64,000 bases of DNA. It comes from Streptomyces sp. NBC_01454 (lineage in GTDB: Bacteria; Actinomycetota; Actinomycetes; Streptomycetales; Streptomycetaceae). Shown one piece after another: positions 34,434-41,580 of the stretch. A program made the translations under genes and the position numbers. The stretch's first letter is position 1; the number at the start of each line of letters is the position of its first letter. The DNA lies in contig NZ_CP109460.1 of the NCBI RefSeq assembly GCF_036227565.1, positions 4,216,001-4,280,000 on the forward strand. Direction: 5' to 3'. Under the pieces are notes generated by a model. That model was not told the DNA's origin. It saw nothing but the letters and a program-made list of their open reading frames with translations, and ran no database searches.

Positions 34434-34919
34434 TCACCCACGCCCGGTAATTTCGCGCTCCCATTCCGAGGTGCCTGCCAGAAAAGGCCCTGAGACCTCC
34501 TCCGCGCCTGCCGTGTACAGGAGCCAGCGCAATTCGTCACAAGCGAAGAATGATTCCCCCCAGCTATCGGTCCATACGCGGACCTGCTGCTCTCCTGCCT
34601 GCGTTGCGTCCCACCAGGACCACCCTCTGAACTCGTTATCGGGATCGAACTCGAAAAGCCACCACTGTAGATCCCACGATTTTCCGTTGACTGCCGTGTG
34701 GTAGCGATCCTTGCCGCGTCGGGAGAACTCTGTGATCTCGGTACCCAAAGCGCCGCTCACCGCCGTGAACCATTCAGGAATTCCCCCGGTCGGCAGGTCG
34801 TCGTTATCGAAAGGCTCGGTAAGGGCGAGATCGAGCGCAGCAGAGAGGACCGCTCGCGTGCGACGGAGATACTCTTGTGGATCGTCGACCGAGAGAACTA
34901 CCTCGAACACGGTAAGCAC
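34434..34919 (-). CDS. Hypothetical protein, tryptophan-rich
   Basis: 161-residue acidic protein, no signal or membrane helix. It contains YLRRTRAVLSAALDLALTEP near the start and a striking Trp/Phe-rich block, DLQWWLFEF then GWSWWD and VRVWTDSWGE. The base composition is lower in G+C than neighbouring genes, suggesting transfer. The character (small, acidic, aromatic-rich) fits immunity-type proteins of toxin systems, but no toxin is adjacent and the family is not recognised. GTG 34919 has GAGGG 10 nt upstream; an upstream extension in frame lacks support. Confidence 0.5.
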   Translation of the reverse strand: MLTVFEVVLSVDDPQEYLRRTRAVLSAALDLALTEPFDNDDLPTGGIPEWFTAVSGALGTEITEFSRRGKDRYHTAVNGKSWDLQWWLFEFDPDNEFRGWSWWDATQAGEQQVRVWTDSWGESFFACDELRWLLYTAGAEEVSGPFLAGTSEWEREITGRG

Positions 34920-35247
34920 GGGCGGGGCACCCTCGGTTGAGGGCCGGGTTTCCGCTCGCTGTCGTTCCTCACGTAGGTCATCGATTCCGTGAAGCACCCA
35001 CACCCCTGTTGCTTGATCACCCGGCGACGTGGACCCGCGACGGCGGTGAGCGACCACGACGGCGTGGCCCGGTGGTGCCCCTCGGCCGTAACCCGGCGGC
35101 CCCCGCCGGGCAGGACGAGGGGAGAGACCCGCATGGCCACGTACACCCGGACGCGCACGTGCTGGAGTCCACCGACGACACCGGTCCCCAAGGACTTCGG
35201 CACCAGCTTCAACCACCGGCGTCAGCCGGGCGGCTCACTCGGCGGTA
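34920..35247. other. Intergenic region
   Basis: 328 bp with no supported gene, between two minus-strand genes. Frames in it are shadows or random. The terminator of the broken secreted-protein gene is not evident. Confidence 0.45.
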
Positions 35248-35676
35248 CTAGTTGTTCTTGCACTTCTTGGTGTCCTTGTTGAGGTCCATGATCTCGTTGA
35301 TGTGCGCGAACTTGTACGTGCCCTGGGCGTCGCCCTGGAAGGTGACGCACTTGTAGAACGGCGTCGATCCGTCGTTGTAGAACTTGAAGGCGGCGGTGGT
35401 GCGCGTGCCCCCGAGGCAGTGGTTGTTGTAGTAGACCGTGGTGCTCGACCAGCCGGTCTTCCACGAGAAGTTGACCCGCCCGTTCGACCCGTTGCACTGG
35501 ATGCTGTCCTTCCCCGACTTCGGCGGGGCCTTTGCTGCCAGTGGGGTCTAGGCGGACGACAAAGAAGCGCCGGACACGGCAGGAACGGTGGGCGCCGCGG
35601 ATGCCGGGGCGGAACTCAGGCCGAGGCTGAGGCCGACGGCGGCGAGGGCGGCTCCGGCCGAGGTGAGAGCGCGCAT
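35248..35676 (-). pseudogene. Secreted four-cysteine protein interrupted by an in-frame amber codon
   Basis: The reading frame starts at ATG 35676 (GGGGGA upstream) with a clear signal peptide ending SSAPASA, runs 42 codons and stops at TAG (35548-35550). The same frame then stays open for 99 codons, encoding a compact domain with four cysteines (IQCNGS, NHCLGG, YKCVTF, KKCKNN) and a normal TAA/TAG-type stop at 35248. A single C-to-T change in a CAG codon would explain the stop. As it stands only a 42-residue exported fragment would be made unless the amber is read through. The domain family is not recognised; it could be a small secreted inhibitor or lectin-like protein. Confidence 0.8.
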
Positions 35677-35693
35677 CGATTCCCCCAAGAGAT

Positions 35694-35737
35694 CGCGATC
35701 ACTGCACGGTGATCGTTTCAAGACGGTCGCGATCACT
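35694..35737. promoter_or_regulatory. Direct repeat upstream of the broken secreted-protein gene
   Basis: CGCGATCACT occurs at 35694 and 35728, 34 bp apart, with a related GTGATCG between them. They lie 18-61 bp upstream of the start and could be a regulator-binding pair. Confidence 0.45.
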
Positions 35738-35921
35738 AAAGCTCCCGGCCCGGTAGGCGTCAACCCTCTTGGGAAGCACGGGTGTTACGCGCGCGGCGCC
35801 TACGCCACTCCCGCGGCCACGACGCGTACCCCTGGCGGGCCGGCACCGGCTCGACGTCCACGATCCGGATGCCGGCGGCCGAGGCGCAGTGCGTCGCCCC
35901 GGTCGTGTCCGGCCCGGGCGC

Positions 35922-36371
35922 TCAGTCGAAAGTGCCGGCCAGGTAGGCGTTGCGGACTTTGATGAGGTGGGGCATGTACCGGCTCAGGAGGATTCGGTCG
36001 ACGAGGTATCCGACGGGCCCCCAGGGTGAGGCGAAGTCGATGACGTCTCTCATCACGGTGCCACCGGCACCGTCCGGTGCGAAATGGTGGGCGTGACGCC
36101 ATCGCTTGAAGGGACCGGACTCCTGCTCGTCCACGAAGCATCGGGGCCGGTCGTATGCGGTGATGCGGGCCTTGAGCCGCCAGGTCAGGCCGAAGTGGCG
36201 GGCCTGGAAAGTCACCGTGTCACCGAGTGACAGTTCGCCCCGGGGCATGCCGTCAACGACTCGCTCCGACGAAGCGGCCATTGATCGCGTATGCGCCTGC
36301 ACATCCAGGCATACCGCGAACACCTGGTCCGGGGGTGCGGCGATGGCTGTCACGACCTCGAAACTCGGCAC
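35922..36371 (-). CDS. SRPBCC (START-like) family protein
   Basis: 149-residue protein with a helix-grip fold: N-terminal FEVVTAIAAPPDQVFAVCLDVQAH strand-helix, central sheet (VTFQARHFGLTWRLKARITAYDRP) and the long C-terminal helix PVGYLVDRILLSRYMPHLIKVRN. It probably binds a hydrophobic ligand and may act in polyketide or lipid metabolism or stress response. GTG 36371 is preceded by AGGGTGAG. It lies alone between accessory genes and has slightly lower G+C than its neighbours. Confidence 0.82.
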   Translation of the reverse strand: MPSFEVVTAIAAPPDQVFAVCLDVQAHTRSMAASSERVVDGMPRGELSLGDTVTFQARHFGLTWRLKARITAYDRPRCFVDEQESGPFKRWRHAHHFAPDGAGGTVMRDVIDFASPWGPVGYLVDRILLSRYMPHLIKVRNAYLAGTFD

Positions 36372-36520
36372 AGGCTCACCCTAGGTGAACGGCACCTGGT
36401 CAAGGCGGCGGGGCCGTCACTGATCTGGAACACCGCCGGTGCACACACCCCGGAACTCAAGCAATCCTCGGTTCGCGCTTCATCGGGGGAGTGAGCCCCG
36501 TCCGGCGCGGGGGCGGGGGC

Positions 36521-37159
36521 TTAGGGGTGGTACTTCTCCTCGACCGTCTCGCCGGCGCCGGACTTGGGGTTCATGGTGACGCGGACGGTCACGCTGCCGG
36601 TCTTCGCCGCTTTCTCCAACTGGTCCACGGTGCACTTCGAGGTGCCGTAGCCGTCCTTGCCGATGGTCACGCGGCCGTCGGTGTTGTCGGCGCAGATCGC
36701 GGCGGCGCCAAGGATCTTTGTGGCGTTGGCGACGAAGAATGCCTGGTCCATGCCGCCGCCCTGGGGCTTGACCAGCAACTTGCCGGGCGCAAGGTACTCC
36801 AGCGTGCCGACGAGGGTGCGGTGGTTGCCTGCCTGGGCGACGCCGCCCCCGGTGGAGGCGGACCCGCTGCCGGTCTTGGCGGCGGACGACGCCTTGGCGG
36901 ACGTGCCGCCGTTCCGGCCCTGCGAGCCGGAGTGGTCCGAGGAGGATCCGCTCGTGGGCCGGGTCGAGGCCGAGGCGTGCTGCGCGTCGGACGCGGTCGA
37001 GGAGCCCGAGGAGCCGGCGGCGCCGGCGGCGCCGGCCGCCCCGGAGCCGTCCCCGCAGGCCGTGGCCCCCAGGCCCAGCGCTGCCGCGGCGACGATGGCG
37101 GTGGCGATGCGGCGGGTGGTGCGGCCGCGGAAGCGGTGGGTGGTGGCGGCGGTGTTCAT
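36521..37159 (-). CDS. Lipoprotein with Ser/Gly-rich linker
   Basis: 212 residues. A twin-Arg-containing basic N-terminus and hydrophobic region end at the lipobox LGATAC (Cys at about 35), so it is likely lipid-anchored on the outside. A long Ser/Gly/Ala/Thr linker (36-105) leads to a C-terminal domain with LVGTLEYLAPGKLLV and two cysteines (AICADN, SKCTVD) likely bridged. AGGAGA lies 6 nt before the ATG. The C-terminal domain resembles small extracellular beta proteins; function unknown. Confidence 0.72.
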   Translation of the reverse strand: MNTAATTHRFRGRTTRRIATAIVAAAALGLGATACGDGSGAAGAAGAAGSSGSSTASDAQHASASTRPTSGSSSDHSGSQGRNGGTSAKASSAAKTGSGSASTGGGVAQAGNHRTLVGTLEYLAPGKLLVKPQGGGMDQAFFVANATKILGAAAICADNTDGRVTIGKDGYGTSKCTVDQLEKAAKTGSVTVRVTMNPKSGAGETVEEKYHP

Positions 37160-37388
37160 CGGATCTCCTGTGGCTGTGCGCTGTCGTCCTGTTCCCGGAC
37201 GACAACCAGCTTCCAAGATCGAGTTGGCGCTTTGCTAACGGACGGCTAATGCGGTGCAGAGGCCCACCGCAGCGCACCTGCCGCCGACGACAGCGCCGCC
37301 GTGAGCAGGCCGGCCCCGCACCCTGAGCGGCACCAGGGCGTCGCGGGCGGGCTGGATGACCGGGTGCGGGCCGCCCGCGGCCTGTGGT

Positions 37389-38105
37389 TCACCTGAGGGC
37401 GGTCACCGGCGGGCACGTGCGGTGGCGGGCCCAGGCGGCGCCGGCTGCGACGGCGCCGATCATTCCGGCCGGCGCCATGGGGACGGTGAAGAAGAGCTGG
37501 TAGGTCCCGATCACGTAGGCCCCGAAGCAGCCGATCGCGACGCCCAGTACGGCCGCGGCCGCGAGAATGACGGGAAGAGCCTTGGTCAGGGCCTGCAGGG
37601 TGGCTTCACGGGCGGGGGCGCCGTGGTGCCGGAGCGTTTCGCGCACGGCGCGCCGGATCAGGAAGAAGGCGGCAAGCACGCACACCGGCAGGCCCACCCA
37701 CAGCAAGGGGACGCCGGGGTTGGCGAACTCGCGTACCTCCCGCAGCAGATGTCCGTCGAGCGTGGTGGTCATGGATTCGCCGCTGGGGTCGAGGAGATGC
37801 GACCAGCACACCCACCACAGGGCGAGGGCGGCGAGGGCGGGCAGAGCGGCGCCCTGGGCCGCCGCGACGGCGGTCTCCTTCAGGTGCCGGTGCGCCGGCA
37901 GCAGACCGCGTTCGTCCGCCCAGGAGGTGGCCAGCGCCTCGACGTCCCCACCGAGGTAATCGACGACCGACCGGCCGTCCGAGGAGGCGGCAGTCAGGTC
38001 CGCGGCCAGCTCCTCGGCCATCTCCTCGGCCGCGTCCTGCTCCACGCTGAGGCGGCGCCACGTCTGAGTGGCCTTGTCCATCGCGTCCTCGACCGTCAGT
38101 GTCAT
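37389..38105 (-). CDS. HAAS-domain membrane protein
   Basis: 238 residues. The N-terminal ~65 residues (MTLTVEDAMDKATQTWRRL...SWADERG) look like a HAAS signalling domain, found beside PadR regulators. Four to five membrane helices follow (about 78-100, 127-148, 170-205, 210-230). Its ATG overlaps the stop of the PadR gene (ATGA), the typical PadR-HAAS pairing in which the membrane protein transmits a signal that the regulator controls. GGAGGA precedes the start. Confidence 0.78.
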   Translation of the reverse strand: MTLTVEDAMDKATQTWRRLSVEQDAAEEMAEELAADLTAASSDGRSVVDYLGGDVEALATSWADERGLLPAHRHLKETAVAAAQGAALPALAALALWWVCWSHLLDPSGESMTTTLDGHLLREVREFANPGVPLLWVGLPVCVLAAFFLIRRAVRETLRHHGAPAREATLQALTKALPVILAAAAVLGVAIGCFGAYVIGTYQLFFTVPMAPAGMIGAVAAGAAWARHRTCPPVTALR

Positions 38106-38449
38106 GATTCCTCCCGCGCAGGTGGGTCGATGAGGGAGCCGATGCTCGTGGCGAATTCGCTCCAGTCGCGACTCCACGACCGGAGCATCCGCATGCCCGC
38201 CTCGCTGGGCCTGTAGTAGGTGCGGGCGGGGCCGCTGTCCCCACTGCGGCGTTCGATCTCGACCAGCTCGCGTGTGCGCAGGCGCGCCAGCGCCGGGTAG
38301 ATCGAGCCGTCCGCGACATCGAGTCCGGTCTCGGCGAGCCGGACGGTCATCTCGTAGCCGTAGACCGGGCCCTGCGCCATCAGGGCCAGCAGGCACATGT
38401 CCAGCACCCCTCGCAGCCACTGGGCGCGGGGGGCGGGCGTCTCTTCCAT
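38102..38449 (-). CDS. PadR-family transcriptional regulator
   Basis: 115 residues. The winged-helix PadR pattern is clear: LRGVLDMCLLALMAQGPVYGYEM, then VADGSIYPALARLRTRELVEIERRSGDSGPARTYYRPSEAG, followed by a C-terminal dimerisation helix. It would repress its own operon until a stress or ligand signal. Start ATG 38449 follows TAAGG with good spacing; an upstream ATG at 38470 would lie inside the palindromic operator and is less likely. Two-gene operon with the HAAS protein. Confidence 0.88.
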   Translation of the reverse strand: MEETPAPRAQWLRGVLDMCLLALMAQGPVYGYEMTVRLAETGLDVADGSIYPALARLRTRELVEIERRSGDSGPARTYYRPSEAGMRMLRSWSRDWSEFATSIGSLIDPPAREES

Positions 38450-38849
38450 GGCCAGTACCTTACACAGCATGAGTCATGCAGTGCATGCTAGTGCGCAGGG
38501 TGGGTGGTGCGGTCCCCGGATCTCCCTGCGGCACAGGCGCGCACACGGCCGTTCCGCGCCGAGCCGGCCGACGGTGGCGGACGGCTTTTCAGCCGGCCTG
38601 AGGGCCCCGCTCCCGGACACCCCGGAACGCCGGCGCCGGCGGATCCGCGGTCGCCCCGGCATTCCAACGAACCGCGCTGAACTGCCCATACCGTGGTGTC
38701 GCCGCATGTTCCGGTGCAGGTCAGCATATTCAGGGGCGCCACGCTGCGGACCCAACGGCCTGTCAGACTTCGGGTGCACGTTGAACCACTTCCGGAACGG
38801 ACACGTGGTCACCAGTGACACCTGTATGCCGTACGTCCCGGGGAGATTC
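38450..38849. other. Intergenic region
   Basis: 400 bp between the divergent PadR operon and the LamG gene. It holds the palindromic operator at 38467-38488 near its left end. The rest shows only shadow frames; no other feature recognised. Confidence 0.5.
38467..38488 (-). promoter_or_regulatory. Palindromic operator candidate for PadR
   Basis: GCATGAGTCATGC (38467-38479) is a perfect 13-bp odd-centred palindrome, followed by GTGCATGC. It lies 18-39 bp upstream of the PadR start. PadR proteins bind short ATGT/ACAT-type dyads; here the arms are GCATGA. Autoregulation is likely but inferred. Confidence 0.55.
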
Positions 38850-39629
38850 ATGACGCGCAGATGGTCGCTCATCACCACGATCGCTGTACTGACCGTCGCG
38901 CTGGCCTTCGTCGTCGCCCAACTGGTGTGCGGCCAGGGGGCCGGGGACTCCGGGAAGGAGCAGGCCGGGGGTAAATCGGCCTCGGCGGGCCCGAGTTCGG
39001 ACGCCGGGTCGCTGCGCGGCGTCGGGTGGTGGCCCCTGCACCGGTCCGGCACCGCGAAGGCGGGTGAGCACGACGCCGTCGTCAGCGGCGGCGCGCAGTG
39101 GACCGACGGCCCCGGGGGCGGCGCCCTGCGGCTGGACGGCACCAGCGGATACGCGGACACCGGTTCCCGGATCGACACCGTCGGCAAGGACTACTCGGTC
39201 GCCGCACGGGTGCGGCTCACCCCCGAGGACATGAACGGCTTCCACACCGTCCTGTCCCAGGACGGCGACCGGTTCAGCACGTTCTTCCTCCAGTACTCCG
39301 GCCAGGACCAGAACTTCGCGTTCAGTTTCACCGGCGCCCGTACCGTCGCGGAGAAGGCCGAGCAGCCGCAGGCCGGCCGCTGGTACCACCTCACCGGCAC
39401 GTACCGGCAGAAGGACCACCGGATGCGGATCTACGTGGACGGCCGGCTCGCGGGAAGCCGAGAGGCCGCCGGCAAGGTGCAGCCCACCGGCGCCGTGGTG
39501 GTCGGCCGCGGCAAGTTCGACGGTAAGGCGGTCGACCACTGGAAGGGCGATGTCGCCGATGTGCACCTCTACGACCGGGAACTGACGCCCGATGAGGTGA
39601 GCTCGCTTTCCTCCCGCGAACCGGGCTGA
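38850..39629 (+). CDS. LamG-like (concanavalin-fold) surface protein
   Basis: 259 residues. Basic N-terminus and a single hydrophobic helix (about 8-27) act as signal anchor; a Ser/Gly linker follows. The remaining ~200 residues form one LamG/ConA-type jelly-roll: LRLDGTSGYADTG, YSVAARVRLTPE, FLQYSGQDQNFAFSF, YVDGRLAGSREAAG and DVHLYDRELTPDE. It probably binds carbohydrate or a surface polymer outside the membrane. GGGGAG lies 5 nt before the ATG. Transcribed toward the sigma factor gene 148 bp further on. Confidence 0.85.
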   Translation: MTRRWSLITTIAVLTVALAFVVAQLVCGQGAGDSGKEQAGGKSASAGPSSDAGSLRGVGWWPLHRSGTAKAGEHDAVVSGGAQWTDGPGGGALRLDGTSGYADTGSRIDTVGKDYSVAARVRLTPEDMNGFHTVLSQDGDRFSTFFLQYSGQDQNFAFSFTGARTVAEKAEQPQAGRWYHLTGTYRQKDHRMRIYVDGRLAGSREAAGKVQPTGAVVVGRGKFDGKAVDHWKGDVADVHLYDRELTPDEVSSLSSREPG

Positions 39630-39777
39630 CGGCGGTACCGGGGCGGGTTCACCGCCGTCGCAGGCCGGCGGACACGCCGCACGGAGCGCACGACCGCTCG
39701 CGGCGGCGCCCGCCGGCTTCCCCGCGGCCGGCGGAATCCGTCTTCCCCCACAGACGACCGGAGAGGAAAAAAGGCCC

Positions 39778-40362
39778 TTGTCGGCCAGCGCTTCGACCGA
39801 AGACCGCATATCCCGCCCCCACACCGCGGAACTCCGTCCCGACGAGTTCCTCAGAGCCCTTTACCAGTGTCACGGCAGCGCGTTGCTGCAGTTCGCCGCG
39901 CGGCGGCTGGGGGGCGACTGGCACCGCGCCGAGGATGTCCTCCAGGAAGTCGCGATACGCGCCTGGCGCCATGCCGGGGAGCTCGACCCGACCGCGGATT
40001 CGGTGCGGCCGTGGCTGTTCACCGTGCTGCGCAACCTCGTCATCGACGGTCACCGGGCCCGTCAGGCCAGACCGCCGGAGGCCGGCGACCCGGAACTCGC
40101 CCACCTTCCGGTGTCCGACGACGTGGACCACATCCTCACCTCCCAGGTGCTCATCGAGGCGTTGCGGGACCTGCGGCCGCCGCAGCGCGAGGTCCTGCTG
40201 CACGTGCACTACCTGGGGCGCAGCGTGAACCAGACGGCCAGGGTCCTCGGCGTGCCGCCGGGCACGGTCAAGTCGCGGACGTACTACGCCGCCCGCGCCC
40301 TGCGCGAGGCGCTGCACAGCCGCGGGCTGCACGCGGGCGGCCAGGACCGGGCCGCCGGATGA
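39778..40362 (+). CDS. ECF sigma factor
   Basis: 194 residues of the group 4 (extracytoplasmic function) sigma-70 family. Region 2 is visible in FLRALYQCHGSALLQFAARRLGGDWHRAEDVLQEVAIRAWRH and region 4 in ALRDLRPPQREVLLHVHYLGRSVNQTARVLGVPPGTVKSRTYYAARALREAL. The start is TTG at 39778 with GAGAGG/AAGG upstream; no other start is near. No anti-sigma factor gene is adjacent; it is followed convergently by the membrane protein gene at 40366. It may direct transcription of the LamG or T7SS genes, which is an inference. Confidence 0.9.
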   Translation: MSASASTEDRISRPHTAELRPDEFLRALYQCHGSALLQFAARRLGGDWHRAEDVLQEVAIRAWRHAGELDPTADSVRPWLFTVLRNLVIDGHRARQARPPEAGDPELAHLPVSDDVDHILTSQVLIEALRDLRPPQREVLLHVHYLGRSVNQTARVLGVPPGTVKSRTYYAARALREALHSRGLHAGGQDRAAG

Positions 40363-40365
40363 GAC

Positions 40366-41307
40366 TCACGCGAAACGCCCCGCGTGCCGGGTGATCTTCA
40401 GGCCGAGTGGCCCGGTGTCGAGCGAGCCGTCCGCACCGGCCCGCCAGGGCCACCCCGCGGGCGCGTCGCCGAGCACCAGCAGCGCGTCCCCGCGCCGCAG
40501 GCCGTCCAACGCCCCCTCCCGGCGCGGGAGCTGTGAGGCGTCCACGACGAACAGGTGGGGCGCCTCGCCCTCGACGGCGATCCGGCTGCTGCCCTCGATC
40601 AGCCGGAAGATCTGGGTGACGTCGGACGATCCGGGCTCCGGCTGTCCCCGGTTCGCCGAAGCCGCCCTGGCGAACGCCTCCTCCAGGCTGGCCGCGGTGT
40701 GCAGCCGCGAGGTCCGCGGCGCGTGGCCCGCGAAGAACCCGTCGCCGGCCAGGGAGCCCACCAGGGTGACCTCGGCGAGCGCGCCCACCGGGCCGGCGAG
40801 CGCCTCGGCGACGACGGCCCGTGCCAGGCTGCGCACTTCCTCGTCCGGGCCGGTCACGGAGACGGGCCCCGCCGCCCGGGAGAGGTCGACCAGCACCCGG
40901 TCGGCGCCGTCCAGTCCCACCGTCACCGTCAGCGCGTAGGGCAGGGCCGGTTCGCCCTCCGGGCCGGGGCGGTGCAGGTCGTCGGGCGAGATCGTCCAGC
41001 GCTCGCCGTCCGCCTCGGCGGTCCAGGGGGCGGGGGCGGACTCCTCCGGGCCGGCCAGCAGCAGTCCGAAGCGTTCCTCGGAGTAGACGACGGCGTACAG
41101 GTCGGGCAGCGACCGGCCGGAGCGCAGGCACTCGCCCGTCAGCCGGCGCAGGCCCGCGTTGACCACGTCCAGCGCCTCCCGCCCCACGACGGCGGCCGAG
41201 GCGGCGGCGGGCTTCGGCGGGCGGGGCCGCCGCTCGGTGACGATCAGCGCGGCCACCGCCCCGATCAGCGCCAGCCCCAGCACCACGGCCAGGACGTACC
41301 AGATCAT
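40366..41307 (-). CDS. Membrane-anchored protein next to the T7SS ATPase gene
   Basis: 313 residues. A single N-terminal membrane helix (about 2-23) is followed by a soluble cytoplasmic part of mixed alpha/beta structure with no motif I recognise: GREALDVVNAGLRRLTGECL, YAVVYSEERFGLLL and PHLFVVDASQLPRREGALDGL. AAGGAG lies 7 nt before ATG 41307. It is divergent from the EssC-like gene across the long inverted repeat and may be a structural or regulatory part of that secretion system. The 3' end lies 3 bp from the convergent sigma factor stop. Confidence 0.6.
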   Translation of the reverse strand: MIWYVLAVVLGLALIGAVAALIVTERRPRPPKPAAASAAVVGREALDVVNAGLRRLTGECLRSGRSLPDLYAVVYSEERFGLLLAGPEESAPAPWTAEADGERWTISPDDLHRPGPEGEPALPYALTVTVGLDGADRVLVDLSRAAGPVSVTGPDEEVRSLARAVVAEALAGPVGALAEVTLVGSLAGDGFFAGHAPRTSRLHTAASLEEAFARAASANRGQPEPGSSDVTQIFRLIEGSSRIAVEGEAPHLFVVDASQLPRREGALDGLRRGDALLVLGDAPAGWPWRAGADGSLDTGPLGLKITRHAGRFA

Positions 41308-41408
41308 CTTCTGACTCCTTGTCGGGACGCCCCGGCGGCGGAGCCGGGACGGTCGAAAGCGGGGGCGGCACCGCGGCAGCGTCGCGGTGCCAGGTACCCG
41401 AAGGCCAC

Positions 41409-41505
41409 TACGGCGCCCGCCCGCGGATGGTTCACGGACGAAGGACGGTCGAATGACGGACGAATGACGGACGTGCCCGTGAACCATCCGCGGACCGGCG
41501 CCGTA
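41409..41505. repeat. 97-bp inverted repeat with nested direct repeat
   Basis: Left arm TACGGCGCC, 5 bp, then GCGGATGGTTCACGG. Right arm CCGTGAACCATCCGC, 5 bp, then GGCGCCGTA. Both 9- and 15-bp segments are perfect complements. The central ~39 bp has CGAATGACGGA twice in tandem (41450-41471). It lies in the divergent promoter region between the membrane protein and EssC-like genes. Confidence 0.85.
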
Positions 41506-41580
41506 GGTCCCCTCAGTGGCACGGGAGCCGTCGAGTAGGGCTCCCGCGGCCCCCATTCACGCCGGCTGGAGGACGTTTTC

